From Nonomuraea sp. SBT364 (GTDB lineage: Bacteria > Actinomycetota > Actinomycetes > Streptosporangiales > Streptosporangiaceae): DNA of 64,000 bases. A program made the position numbers and the translations under genes. Within the stretch, counting starts at the first letter, position 1; each line of letters opens with the position of its first letter. Below the pieces are notes generated by a model that saw only the letters and a list, made by a program, of their open reading frames with translations, was not told the origin of the DNA and did not search any database. The stretch covers positions 39,261-103,260 of the forward strand of contig NZ_LAVL01000015.1 in the NCBI RefSeq assembly GCF_001083785.1, read 5' to 3'. This document shows positions 32,189 through 41,263 of this stretch, in pieces.

Positions 32189-34900
32189 TCACGCGGGGAG
32201 GGTGCGGCGGAGGGCGGTCGCGTGGGCCTGGTAGTCGAGGGCGAGGCCGGTGCGGCCGGCGGAGTGGTGGAGTTCGGCCAGGAGCTGGGTGGTCGAGGCT
32301 TCGCCGCTGCGGTCACCGAGTTCGCGGAAGACCAGGAGGGAGCGTTCGAGGCCGGCCGAGGCGGGGGCGAGGTCGCCGCGGGCCACCTGGAGGCCGGCCA
32401 GGCTCTGCAGGGCGTACGCGCCGCAGTGGCGGTCGCCGAGGGATTCGAAGATCTCCAGCGCGTGCCGGTGGAACGACATGGCCTGGTGCAGGTGACCCAT
32501 CTGGAGGCAGACGCAGCCTTCGCGGTGGGCGTCGCCGAGCTCCTGGGCCAGGCGCATGGCCTGGGTGAGCGACTCCGACGCCTGGGCGAGGTCGCCGGAG
32601 CGGAGGCAGGCCCGGCCGATGGCCTGCCGGGCGAACGCCTCGCCGTGCTGGTCCCCGGCCGCCAGGAACATCGCCAGCGCCCGCCGGAAGTGGCCGAGCG
32701 AGCGGGCGTGCCGGCCGCGGAACTGGTTGACGGCGCCGAGTCCGCAGACGGAGGTGGCCTCCGCCCGGACGTCGCCCAGCTCGTGGAAGAGCCGGCGGGA
32801 GCGGGTGAAGCCGTCGGCCGCCTCCTCGTACCGGTCCCGGTAGAGGGCGACCTGGGCGAGGCCGCGCAGCATGGCGGCCTCGCCGTACGTGTCGCCGGCC
32901 GCGCGGGCGGCGGCCAGGGCGACGGTGTGGGTGCGGTGCCAGGTGTCGAGGTGGCAGCGCAGGTCCAGGTACGGCACCATGGCGGCGGCCAGGCCCCAGG
33001 CGGAGGCGGCCAGACCGGCGCGGGCGGCGACGGTGACGGCGGCGTCGAGCGCGTCGTGCTCGGCCTCGAACCAGGAGAGCGGGTCGGAGGTTAGCCGGTC
33101 GAGCACCGGTTCCGGCAGCCGCCAGCGGGGAGCGCAGGCGGCGGTGAGGCCGAAGACGGTGGTGGGCAGGCGGGCCCTGGCGTGCTCGGTGGTGGCGGTC
33201 CAGGCGGCCAGCACCCTGGCGAGGCCGTCGTGGCCGGGGCGGCGTTCGAGGGCGTGCTGACGGATCAGTTCGGGCAGGCGGTAGCGAGGCTGGCCGACGG
33301 GATCGGTGCCGACGAGCTCCAGCAGGTTCACGTCCACGAGCAGGTCGGTGACGTCGTCGGCGCGGTGCCGGTCGAGGACGGCGCCGACGACCCAGCCGGG
33401 CTGGGCGGCGGTGCCGAGCAGGCCGAGGGTGGCCAGGGTACGGGCGGCTTCGTCGGACAGGTGCTCGTAGCTGCGGTCCAGGCAGGCGCGTACCTCCTTG
33501 AGCGCGCCGAGCCGGTCGTCCTGGAGCCGCTGCCGCAGGACCGACAGCGACCAACCGGGCCGTCCGGCCAGGCGCGCACCGGCGCTGCGCAGGGCGAGCG
33601 GCAGGCGTCCGCAGGCGGTGACGATGGCCAGCGCGTCGGCGCGCTCGCGGGCCACCCGGTCCTGGCCGGCGATGCTGCCGAGGAGCCGCAGGGCGTCGTC
33701 CTCGGGCAGTTCGGCGAGGTCGACGTGGCGGGCGCCGGGCAGCTCGGTGATCCTGCGCCTGCTGGTGACGATGACGGCGCAGTCGTTGCCGGGGAGCAGG
33801 GGACGTACCTGGGCGGCGTCGAGCGCGTCGTCGAGCAGGATCAGCATGGGGCGGTCGGCGAGCAGGGAGCGGAGCAGGGCGGAGCGCTCGTGCAGGGTGG
33901 GCGGCGGCCGGTCGGCGCCGAGCGCGCGCAGCGCCTCGGCCAGCAGGTCGGCCGGCTCCCTGCCGTCGAGGTCGAGGTGGAGCTGCCCGTAGGGGAAGCG
34001 CGGCCGGAGCAGGTGCGCGGCCCGGACGGCGAGGGCGCTCTTCCCGGCCCCGGGCGGCCCGGAGATCACCGCGACGGCGGCGGGCCCGCTCGCGTGGCCG
34101 GTGAGTGCGGCCAGTTCGGTCTCGCGGCCGGTGAAGTCGGGGATGTCCGGAGGAAGCTGGTGCGGGGCGGTGGGCGGGGCGTCGTCGGCGAGGATCGTCT
34201 CGTGGGCCCGGCGCAGCTCGATGCCCGGCTCGACGCCGAGCTCGTCCACGAGGCGGGCGCGGATGCCGGCGTAGGCGCGTAACGCCTCGGCCTTGCGGCC
34301 GCCGCCGTGCAGGGCGAGCACGAGGCGGCCCCACAGGTCCTCGCGGTAGGGGTGCTCGGCCAGCAGGGCGCGCAGTTCCCGGACGGCGCCGGCGTGGTCG
34401 CCCCGGTCGAGGCGCTGGGCGATCAGCTGCTCGGCGGCGCGGACCCGTACCTCGTGGAGGGGGTCGAGGCGGCGCTCCCAGAGCGGGCTGCCGGGCAGGT
34501 CGGCGAGCGGCGAGCCGCGCCAGAGGGCGAGCGCGTCGGCGTAACGGCCGTGCTCGACGAGCTCCTCGAAGACGAGCAGGTCGAGCGTGCCGGCGGGCAC
34601 CTCGATGGCGTAGCCGGACCCGTCGCCGCGCAGCGCCCCGTCGAGCCGGTCGGCGCGGGACAGGTCGGCGCGGGACAGGTCGGCGCGGAGGGAGCTGACG
34701 TAGGTGCGGAGGTTGGCCTGGGCGGAGCGGGGCGGGCGCTGCGGCCAGAGGACCTCGGCGAGCTGGTCGGCGCCCACCACCCGGCCCGCGTCCAGCAGCA
34801 GGGTGGCGAGCAGCAGCCGTGGCTTCCTGCCGGAGATCCGGACGGGATGCCCCGCTGACCGGACTTCCAGCGGCCCGAGCACGTGAAAAGTGACCGTCAT
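32189..34900 (-). CDS. Large SARP-family regulator (wHTH-BTAD-NB-ARC-TPR)
   Basis: 903 aa AfsR-like regulator. An OmpR-type winged helix (about 1-95; PLEVRSAGHPVRISGRKPRLLL) is followed by a bacterial transcriptional activation domain (about 100-245), an NB-ARC ATPase with Walker A GPPGAGKS and Walker B LILLDDALDA (about 260-530), and C-terminal tetratricopeptide-like repeats (about 640-900). Such proteins activate secondary-metabolite genes, though no biosynthetic cluster is adjacent. It is divergent from the M23 peptidase. ATG 34900 gives the correct wHTH N-terminus. Confidence 0.9.
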   Translation of the reverse strand: MTVTFHVLGPLEVRSAGHPVRISGRKPRLLLATLLLDAGRVVGADQLAEVLWPQRPPRSAQANLRTYVSSLRADLSRADLSRADRLDGALRGDGSGYAIEVPAGTLDLLVFEELVEHGRYADALALWRGSPLADLPGSPLWERRLDPLHEVRVRAAEQLIAQRLDRGDHAGAVRELRALLAEHPYREDLWGRLVLALHGGGRKAEALRAYAGIRARLVDELGVEPGIELRRAHETILADDAPPTAPHQLPPDIPDFTGRETELAALTGHASGPAAVAVISGPPGAGKSALAVRAAHLLRPRFPYGQLHLDLDGREPADLLAEALRALGADRPPPTLHERSALLRSLLADRPMLILLDDALDAAQVRPLLPGNDCAVIVTSRRRITELPGARHVDLAELPEDDALRLLGSIAGQDRVARERADALAIVTACGRLPLALRSAGARLAGRPGWSLSVLRQRLQDDRLGALKEVRACLDRSYEHLSDEAARTLATLGLLGTAAQPGWVVGAVLDRHRADDVTDLLVDVNLLELVGTDPVGQPRYRLPELIRQHALERRPGHDGLARVLAAWTATTEHARARLPTTVFGLTAACAPRWRLPEPVLDRLTSDPLSWFEAEHDALDAAVTVAARAGLAASAWGLAAAMVPYLDLRCHLDTWHRTHTVALAAARAAGDTYGEAAMLRGLAQVALYRDRYEEAADGFTRSRRLFHELGDVRAEATSVCGLGAVNQFRGRHARSLGHFRRALAMFLAAGDQHGEAFARQAIGRACLRSGDLAQASESLTQAMRLAQELGDAHREGCVCLQMGHLHQAMSFHRHALEIFESLGDRHCGAYALQSLAGLQVARGDLAPASAGLERSLLVFRELGDRSGEASTTQLLAELHHSAGRTGLALDYQAHATALRRTLPA
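34648..34688 (-). repeat. 15-base tandem repeat inside the SARP gene
   Basis: GGTCGGCGCGGGACA occurs twice in tandem plus an 11-base partial third unit. On the coding strand it encodes repeated ADLSR in the linker after the winged helix. In frame, so it lengthens a loop rather than breaking the gene. Confidence 0.8.
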
Positions 34901-35014
34901 GACCGCATCAGCTCCTCTTTGGAGGCCTGACAGCTTTTTGTATCGGTTCTGGACGTTCTTTGTGCGGTGAATCCCGACCCTGGGTTCAGAGCCCTTCCCG
35001 GAAAGGATCACCCG

Positions 35015-35935
35015 ATGAGGTTCAGCGGAGCAATGGTCGCGGGTGTCGCACTCTTACTCAGCCTCGGTACGGCCGCCACGGCCTGGGCCGACCCGTCGCT
35101 CGACCCGGCGCCGTCCGACGACGTCCAGGTCCTGGCCACCAACTTCCAGCTGCCGTTCCCCTGCGGGCAGGCATGGAACGGCAACTCCAGCGCGAGCAGC
35201 GCCCACCAGTCATGGGAGATCGACTTCAACCGGGGCAGCTCGGCCGGCGCCGACCTCGGCGACACGGTGGTGGCGGCCGCGTCGGGCACCGTGGGCATCT
35301 CGGCCCACCAGGGCTCGCAGAACGGTTACGGCAACCTGGTCAGGATCGACCACGGCAGCGGCTGGTCCACCTACTACGCGCATCTCAACGTGAGGTCGGT
35401 CAGCGCCGGCCAGACGGTCTCGCAGGGCCAGAAGATCGGCACGGTCGGCAACACCAGCAAGCCGGGCAACAACATCAGCCCGCACCTGCACTACGAGGTG
35501 CGGCAGGGTACCGGCTACCCGAGCAACATCCGCAAGGCCGTCTTCAACGGCGTCACGTTCGGCTACCCGGCGCAGACGCTGACCTCGCGCAACTGCGGCG
35601 GCTCCAGCAACCCGTACACGCCGCAGGAGGCGTGCGGCTCGGGCTACGACGTGGTCGACTCGGCGGGGCTGGGCACGTCCGGCACGGTCTACCTGCTGTA
35701 CAACAACGGCAACGGCAACAACTGCGTCGTCACGATGAAGCGCACCTCGCTGGGCACGCCCACGGCCACCACCGCCTACCTGGAGGTGCAGGGCAGCTCA
35801 CGGAAGACCGATTCGGGCAACTACTCCTACTATGCGGGCCCGGTGTACGCCTACGCGCCGGGCAAGTGCGTCAAGTGGGGCGGCAAGGCGGGCTCGTCCG
35901 TCTACGACAGCCCGTTCGAGCACTGCGGCTCCTAG
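35015..35935 (+). CDS. Secreted M23 metallopeptidase
   Basis: 306 aa. Signal peptide about 1-26, M23 (lysostaphin-like) domain about 45-190 with zinc ligands His and Asp in HQSWEIDF and the HLH pair in SPHLHYEV. A C-terminal domain (about 205-306) with cysteines in CGSGYDVV, NCVVTMKR, GKCVKWGG and EHCGS is likely disulfide-bonded and of unknown role. Cuts peptidoglycan cross-bridges or related peptides. ATG 35015 has AAGGA upstream. Its stop overlaps that of the convergent FKBP gene within CTAG. Confidence 0.88.
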   Translation: MRFSGAMVAGVALLLSLGTAATAWADPSLDPAPSDDVQVLATNFQLPFPCGQAWNGNSSASSAHQSWEIDFNRGSSAGADLGDTVVAAASGTVGISAHQGSQNGYGNLVRIDHGSGWSTYYAHLNVRSVSAGQTVSQGQKIGTVGNTSKPGNNISPHLHYEVRQGTGYPSNIRKAVFNGVTFGYPAQTLTSRNCGGSSNPYTPQEACGSGYDVVDSAGLGTSGTVYLLYNNGNGNNCVVTMKRTSLGTPTATTAYLEVQGSSRKTDSGNYSYYAGPVYAYAPGKCVKWGGKAGSSVYDSPFEHCGS

Positions 35936-36735
35936 ATCGCGTCCAGGATGTCGATGACGTAGAGCATCGGCTCGCCGCGTGAGCTGGTGGGCGAGCCGAT
36001 GGCGACCCGGCCGCCCACCCGCTGGCCGCGCAGGCCGTCCACCCAGCCGGGCGGCACCGCGTCGGGGGCCAGCCGGTAGGCGCTCGGGCCGCCGCGCTTG
36101 TAGGAGGAGTCCACCACTTCGCGCGTGGGCCACGAGGCCGCGACGTACTGGACGACGATCTTGGCTCCGGCCCGCACCTCGGCCCCGGACCCGCCTATCA
36201 GGGTGCGGGCCGGGGCCGCGGGCGTGAGGTCGGTGGGCATGGTGGGCAGCGGCCGGCCGACCAGGCGGGCGTCGGGCGGGTAGCCGCCGATGACGTCGAA
36301 GACCACGACCAGCGTCTCCCCCGGCGGCACCCCGCCGAGCCGCATGTCCGGGCCGAGCACCTGGACGGCGGGGCCGACCAGCAGCACCCGGCTGCCCGCC
36401 GCCCGCCCGATGAGCGCCTCCTGCCAGGTGCGGGGCACGGCCCGCCCGTCGAAGACGACCGCGACGGGCTGGTTGGTCTCGTACGTGCTCAGGTGCGGCT
36501 GGTTGCCCGACCAGCGGCGGACCTCGACGTCGGCGAGCACCACGTCCCCCGGCACGGTGCGCCGCCCGCTCCCGTGGACGAGCGTGCTCACCCGGGGGGT
36601 ACGCCCGGGTTTGCCAGCAGGGATGGTGATGTCCGGCGGGACGCCGAAGGGACCGGTGACGACGGGCAGCGTGCCGTTCTCGGCCACGCCACAGGAGGTG
36701 GCGAGCACGAGTACGGCGGGCCAGAGCAGGCGCAC
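35932..36735 (-). CDS. Lipoprotein with tandem FKBP-type PPIase domains
   Basis: 267 aa. The N-terminus VRLLWPAVLVLATSC carries a lipobox (LATSC), so it is lipid-anchored outside the membrane. Two FKBP-like domains follow (about 60-150 and 175-266): ADVEVRRWSG...TWQEALIGRAAGSRVLLVGP and VVQYVAASW...PPGWVDGLRGQRVGGRVAIGSP. The first has diverged more. It is expected to help fold secreted proteins. GTG 36735 is chosen as it gives the signal sequence and has GGAGGA upstream, slightly close. Confidence 0.87.
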   Translation of the reverse strand: MRLLWPAVLVLATSCGVAENGTLPVVTGPFGVPPDITIPAGKPGRTPRVSTLVHGSGRRTVPGDVVLADVEVRRWSGNQPHLSTYETNQPVAVVFDGRAVPRTWQEALIGRAAGSRVLLVGPAVQVLGPDMRLGGVPPGETLVVVFDVIGGYPPDARLVGRPLPTMPTDLTPAAPARTLIGGSGAEVRAGAKIVVQYVAASWPTREVVDSSYKRGGPSAYRLAPDAVPPGWVDGLRGQRVGGRVAIGSPTSSRGEPMLYVIDILDAI

Positions 36736-36827
36736 GATTCCTCCCGGAGCGAGATCCGCCCGCTTCCTAGCCGGGATCGCCACAAGACATGCCCACCCGC
36801 TGACAAAGGCGCGGCACACTAAGGGAC

Positions 36828-37865
36828 GTGAGCAAGCCGAACCTGGCCCGCAGGGTCGCCGAAGCCGCCGAGCTCGCGCTGACCCGCAACAAGTACGTGA
36901 CGTTCCTCGACGTGGTGACGGGCCTGCGCTGGCTGCACTCGCGCCACGTCGACACCTGGCGGCAGGGCCGGGCCGCGACACTGGCGGAGTTGGCCGCCGT
37001 CGACGAGGATCGTCTGGTGACCACGGCCGCGCTGCTCGGCGACTGGGCGCGCGGCAAGGGGCTGCGCCCGGTCGAGACGCCGTACGTGTCGGGCGGCCGC
37101 GACCGGCGTCCGCTGCGCTTCACGGGCGGGGGCGGGCAGGAGGCGTTCCGGGTGCACTGGCTGTCGCCCGACCTGAGCGAGGCGCGCGCCCGCCAGCTCA
37201 CCGAGCGGCAGAGCAAGGCGCCCGACCTGGTGGTGGTGGCCCCGCTGGAGGCGTGGACGTGCGCCTCCTGCCGCGACACCGGCCCCTACCTGATCATGGA
37301 GGACGACAGGCCGTACTGCCTGACGTGCGCCGACCTGGACCACCTGGCGTTCCTGCCGTCGGGCGACGCGGCGCTGAGCCGCCGGGCCAAGCAGGAGAGC
37401 CGGCTGTCGGCGGTGGTCGTCCGCTACAACCGGCGGCGCAAGGTCTACCAGCGGGCCGGCCTGCTGGTGGAGGACGACGCGCTGGCGCGGGCGGAGGAGC
37501 GCTGCCTGGCCGACGAGGAGGTGCGCCTGCGCCGCCGGGAGCGCGACGCGGTGCGCCGGGCCGAGCAGGACGTCGACTTCCAGGCGCGGATGGCGACCGA
37601 GATCGCCCGGCTGTTCCCCGGCTGCCCGCCCGCCAGGGCGCGGGAGATCGCCGAGCACGCGGGGCTGCGCGGCAGCGGCAGGGTGGGCCGCACGGCGGCG
37701 GCCAAGGTGCTGGACGAGAACGCGATCACGCTGGCGGTGATCGCCTCGGTCCGGCATCGCGACACCGACTACGACGAGCTGCTCATGTCCGGCGTCCCCC
37801 GCATGGAGGCACGTGACCGGATCAGAGCCGCGATCGACCGCAAACTTGAGGAGTTCCGGACATGA
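36828..37865 (+). CDS. DUF2293 protein with a zinc-knuckle
   Basis: 345 aa. The C-terminal third (about 255-335) matches DUF2293: LFPGCPPARAREIAEHAG, GSGRVGR and ASVRHRDTDYDELL. A central CASC...CLTC pair (about 146-168) probably binds zinc, flanked by an Arg/Glu-rich helical stretch. Nucleic-acid interaction is plausible but unproven. GTG 36828 lies very close to an AAGGGA, so the start is less certain. The stop overlaps the YjbR start in ATGA. Confidence 0.8.
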   Translation: MSKPNLARRVAEAAELALTRNKYVTFLDVVTGLRWLHSRHVDTWRQGRAATLAELAAVDEDRLVTTAALLGDWARGKGLRPVETPYVSGGRDRRPLRFTGGGGQEAFRVHWLSPDLSEARARQLTERQSKAPDLVVVAPLEAWTCASCRDTGPYLIMEDDRPYCLTCADLDHLAFLPSGDAALSRRAKQESRLSAVVVRYNRRRKVYQRAGLLVEDDALARAEERCLADEEVRLRRRERDAVRRAEQDVDFQARMATEIARLFPGCPPARAREIAEHAGLRGSGRVGRTAAAKVLDENAITLAVIASVRHRDTDYDELLMSGVPRMEARDRIRAAIDRKLEEFRT

Positions 37866-38236
37866 CCGACTGGCATGACGTCCGCGAGGAGCTGCGCGCG
37901 TACGCGCTCGGGCTGCCCGAGGCCCACGAGGACCACCCGTGGGGCGAGACCGTGATCAAGGTGAACAAGAAGGTGTTCCTGTTCCTCGGCATCGACGAGC
38001 AGACCGAGAAGTGGGACCCGACCTTCGGCGTCAAGCTGCTGTCGGAGACGCACGGGCACGCGCTGACGGTGCCGGGGGCGGCGCCGAGCGGCTACGGGCT
38101 CGGCAAGGCGGGCTGGGTGACGGTCCCGTTCCTGGTCGAGCTGCCGGAGACCGAGGTGCTGCTCGACTGGGTCGAGGAGAGCTACCGGGCCATCGCCCCC
38201 AAACGGGCGGTCAAGCTACTGGACGGCCAGCCGTAG
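37862..38236 (+). CDS. MmcQ/YjbR family protein
   Basis: 124 aa. Typical YjbR features: LPEAHEDHPWGE near the N-terminus, KVFLFLG strand, and AGWVTVPF. These proteins have a double-wing fold; DNA binding has been proposed. Coupled by a 4-base overlap to the DUF2293 gene. Its 3' end overlaps the convergent LysE gene by 21 bases. Confidence 0.87.
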   Translation: MTDWHDVREELRAYALGLPEAHEDHPWGETVIKVNKKVFLFLGIDEQTEKWDPTFGVKLLSETHGHALTVPGAAPSGYGLGKAGWVTVPFLVELPETEVLLDWVEESYRAIAPKRAVKLLDGQP

Positions 38237-38821
38237 CGCGAAGCCGACCAGCAGCACGCCGGTCACCCGCTCCACCCGGGCGCGCACCCGGGGCGTGCGC
38301 AGCAGCGCGCCGACCCGGTCGACGATCAGGTTGTAGAGGCTGAACCAGAGCGCGTACAGCACGGCGATGATGCCCGACAGCAGCAGCGCGCTGCTCAGCG
38401 TGTCGCCGTGCGAGGGCAGGAACTGCGGCAGCCACGTCACGAACAGCAGCAGCACCTTGGGGTTGAGCAGGTTGGACAGCAGCCCTCTGCGCACGTGCGC
38501 GAGCGGCGGCCCGCCGGGCGCGGCCACGGCGGTCTCGGCGGCCCTGCCGCGGCTCGACAGCAGCGCGTGCACGCCCAGCCAGAGCAGGTAGCAGATGCCC
38601 AGCCCGCGCACCACGGTGAACGCGGTGGGCGAGGCCACGAGCAGCGCCGACAGGCCGATCGCCGCGGCGGCGGCGTGCACGGACAGGCCCAGCAGGCCGC
38701 CGAACATGGTCAGCAGCCCGGCCATCCGGCCGTGGGCGAGCGAACTACGCATGATCAGGGCCGCGTCGGGCCCGGGGATCATGATCATGACAAGCGTGGT
38801 GACCACGAAGGTCAGCAGCAT
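38216..38821 (-). CDS. LysE/RhtB family exporter
   Basis: 201 aa, about six membrane segments. The family signature is at the N-terminus: MIMIPGPDAALIMRSSLAHGRMAG, and NLLNPKVLLLFVTWLPQF in the middle. Exports amino acids or related metabolites; the substrate is unknown. Located just downstream of the kynurenine operon on the same strand but separated from it by a hairpin. Confidence 0.87.
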   Translation of the reverse strand: MLLTFVVTTLVMIMIPGPDAALIMRSSLAHGRMAGLLTMFGGLLGLSVHAAAAAIGLSALLVASPTAFTVVRGLGICYLLWLGVHALLSSRGRAAETAVAAPGGPPLAHVRRGLLSNLLNPKVLLLFVTWLPQFLPSHGDTLSSALLLSGIIAVLYALWFSLYNLIVDRVGALLRTPRVRARVERVTGVLLVGFALRLAVQ

Positions 38822-38895
38822 GGCGGGGGTCTCCCGGAGCTGAAGGCGCGCTCCGGTCGACCCGCTCGTGCGCAGGCCGCACGGTGACGCGGGCG

Positions 38896-38944
38896 AACAT
38901 CGGTGGAGTGCCTTGTGGGCAGCCTTATGGGCACCGCCGATGTT
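38896..38944 (-). terminator. Hairpin after kynU
   Basis: AACATCGG (38896-38903) / CCGATGTT (38937-38944) with further imperfect pairing inside. Starts 6 bases past the kynU stop on the minus strand. Likely ends the kynurenine operon. Confidence 0.6.
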
Positions 38945-38950
38945 ACCCGG

Positions 38951-40138
38951 TCAGGTGACCGCGAGCCGCCGCGCGTACCGGTCGTCGCGCCAGAGCTCCT
39001 TCTCCAGCACCTCCAGCAGCGCGGTGGCCGCGTCGTACACGTCGGTGTAGCGCGTGTAGAGCGGCGCGAGGCCGAAGCGGAGGATGTCGGGGGCGCGGAA
39101 GTCGCCCTGCACCCCGCGGTCGATGAGCGCCCGCATGACCGGGTAGCCGTCGGGGTGACGGAAGCTGACGTGGCTGCCGCGCCGCTCGGGGTCGGCGGGC
39201 GAGGCGAGCTCCAGCGCGTCGCCGACGAGCTCGACGAACAGCTCGCCGAGCGCCACGCTCTTGGCCCGCAGCAGGTCGAGAGGCACCCGGTCCCAGATGT
39301 CCAGGGCCGCGTCGAGCGCCGCGAACGACAGCACGTGCGGCGTGCTGATCGCGAACCGCCTGATGCCCTCGGCCGGCCGGTACCCGGCCTCGAACGCGAA
39401 CGGCTCGGCGTGCCCGTGCCACCCGGACAGCGTGTTCACGGCCGTCGCGTGGTGGCGCGGGTTCACGTACAGGAACGCGGGGGCGCCCGGCCCGCCGTTC
39501 AGGTACTTGTACGTGCACCCGACGGCGAAGTCGGCGGCCGAGACGTCCACCCGGAGCGCGCCGACGCTGTGGCACACGTCCCAGACCATGAGCGCGCCGG
39601 CCTCCTGGACCCGCGCGGTCACCTCGGCCACGTCGTGCCGCTCGGCCGTGCGGTAGTCGACCTCCGACAGCAGCACCACGGCCGCGTCGTCGAACCGGCC
39701 CTCGGCGAAGTCGCGGATCTCGTAGCCGCCGGCCAGCCCTTCGATCATGTAGTGGTCGGTGGGGAAGTTGTTGACGTCGGAGACGATCACCCGGCGGTCC
39801 GGGCGCAGCCGCAGAGCCGCCGACACGGCCTGGTGGACCGCGATGGACGTGGTGTTGCCGGCCACGACCTGGCCGGGGCCCGCGCCGATGAGCGGCGCGA
39901 TCCGGTCGCCCACGCGCAGCGGCTGGTCGTACCAGCCGGCGCTGTTCCAGCCGCCGACGAGCTGGTCGCCCCACTCGTCCGTCACGGCCCGGCGCACCCG
40001 TTCCTGGGTACGGCGCGGCAGCGCGCCCAGCGAGTTGCCCACGAGGTAGATGACGCCTTCGGGCAGCACGAACTCGTCCCTGAAGTCGCGCAACGGGTCG
40101 TCGGCGTCCAGGGCGAGGCAGAGGTCACGGTCCGGCAA
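38951..40138 (-). CDS. kynU: Kynureninase
   Basis: 395 aa PLP enzyme that splits (3-hydroxy)kynurenine into (3-hydroxy)anthranilate and alanine. The PLP lysine is in GCTYKYLNGGPG; other family blocks are VYLVGNSLG-like IYLVGNSLGALPRR, NNFPTDHYM, VWDVCHSVGA and the late HVSFRHPDGYPV. TTG 40138 is the likely start, with GGAG 7 bases upstream formed around the preceding gene's stop. Last gene of the operon. It would feed 3-hydroxyanthranilate to the dioxygenase upstream in the same operon. Confidence 0.92.
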   Translation of the reverse strand: MPDRDLCLALDADDPLRDFRDEFVLPEGVIYLVGNSLGALPRRTQERVRRAVTDEWGDQLVGGWNSAGWYDQPLRVGDRIAPLIGAGPGQVVAGNTTSIAVHQAVSAALRLRPDRRVIVSDVNNFPTDHYMIEGLAGGYEIRDFAEGRFDDAAVVLLSEVDYRTAERHDVAEVTARVQEAGALMVWDVCHSVGALRVDVSAADFAVGCTYKYLNGGPGAPAFLYVNPRHHATAVNTLSGWHGHAEPFAFEAGYRPAEGIRRFAISTPHVLSFAALDAALDIWDRVPLDLLRAKSVALGELFVELVGDALELASPADPERRGSHVSFRHPDGYPVMRALIDRGVQGDFRAPDILRFGLAPLYTRYTDVYDAATALLEVLEKELWRDDRYARRLAVT

Positions 40139-40142
40139 CGCG

Positions 40143-41249
40143 TCACTCCTTCGGAGGGATGGTGGCTATCACCCGGTTGATGCCATTTTCGTACTGTCTG
40201 GCATACCAGTTCTGGACCGGGTTGTGCGAGGCGGCGTCCAGTCTGAGACTGCCGCGCGGGCTCTCCAGCTCCTCCACCCCGGCCAGCGCCTTCCCCAGGT
40301 CGCCGCCGTCCGCCGCCGCCCGGTCGATGAGCCGCATGGCGTCCCAGCTCTGCAGCGCCACCACCGACGGGTTCTTTCCGGTACGCGCCCGCCAGGTGGC
40401 GACGAACGCGGTGTTGGCCGGGTTGTCCAGCGCCGGCGAATAGGACCCGACGCTGGTGATGCCCTCGGCGTCCGGGCCGATCGCCGCCAGCACGTCCTCG
40501 TCCACCAGTTGCTGACCGGCCAGCAACTGGATCCTGGTGTCGTAGCCGAGCTGCCTGAACGCCTTGACGAAGGTGACCGCCTCGCCGCCCGCGTAGAACG
40601 CGTACAGCAGCTCCGCCTCGGGCGGGATCTCGGCCAGGTACGGCTGGAGGTCCCCGACCTTCCCGTACGGCGTCAGGATGCGCTTGAGCGGGCCCGCGCC
40701 GTACCCCTCCTCGAAGCCGTCGAGCGTCTCCACGCCCGCCGAGTAGTCGGAGGCCATCAGCACCGCCCCGGCCCCGCCGTAGCGCTCGGCGGCGTAACGG
40801 CCGGCCGCGTGGCCGTGCTCGTGGTTGGTGTAGGAGACGCGGAAGACGCCGGGGCCGCCCAGCTCGTCGGCGCCCGCGTTGGCGATCACCACCGGGGTGC
40901 CCGCCGCCGCCTCGGCCACCGACACGGCGACCGGCGAGGCCAGCAGGCCGGTGATCACGTCCACGCGCTCCTGCCGCACCAGCCGCCCGGCCTCGTGCCG
41001 CCCGCGCCCGGCCGCGCCCGCGTCGTCGGCCACCACCAGCCGGGCCGGCCTGCCGCCCAGCCTGCCGCCGTGCTCCTCCAGGTAGAGGCGCATGGCGGTC
41101 TCCATCTCGTCGCCGAGCATCGCGTACACGCCGGTCTGCGAGATGATCGCGCCCACCGTGAGCTCGCCGTCGTCCTGGCCGGCGGTGGGGGCCGGCCCGC
41201 CGCAACCGGCGGCCATCAGCACCAGCAGCCCGACCACGCGTAGCCGCAT
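40143..41249 (-). CDS. ABC-type solute-binding lipoprotein (branched-chain amino acid family)
   Basis: 368 aa. Lipobox LMAAGC at about residues 11-16, then a periplasmic-binding-protein type I fold (Peripla_BP_6/LivK): TVGAIISQTGVYAMLG at the N-terminus, then VVIANAGADEL and LLAGQQLVDE. It lies inside the kynurenine operon (4 bases before kynU start, 14 after ACMSD), so the ligand may be kynurenine, hydroxyanthranilate or a related aromatic acid; this is inference. No permease or ATPase gene accompanies it. Confidence 0.87.
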   Translation of the reverse strand: MRLRVVGLLVLMAAGCGGPAPTAGQDDGELTVGAIISQTGVYAMLGDEMETAMRLYLEEHGGRLGGRPARLVVADDAGAAGRGRHEAGRLVRQERVDVITGLLASPVAVSVAEAAAGTPVVIANAGADELGGPGVFRVSYTNHEHGHAAGRYAAERYGGAGAVLMASDYSAGVETLDGFEEGYGAGPLKRILTPYGKVGDLQPYLAEIPPEAELLYAFYAGGEAVTFVKAFRQLGYDTRIQLLAGQQLVDEDVLAAIGPDAEGITSVGSYSPALDNPANTAFVATWRARTGKNPSVVALQSWDAMRLIDRAAADGGDLGKALAGVEELESPRGSLRLDAASHNPVQNWYARQYENGINRVIATIPPKE

Positions 41250-41263
41250 CCGGTGCTCCCTTC

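Noticed and set aside
32222..34858. Long + strand frames opposite the SARP gene
   Set aside because: They lack starts with ribosome sites and are the antisense shadow of the SARP coding pattern.
34901..35014. SARP binding heptamer repeats in the SARP/M23 divergent promoter
   Set aside because: A pair of similar T-rich stretches (TTTTTGT and TTCTTTGT) is present, but spacing and sequence do not make a convincing direct-repeat operator.
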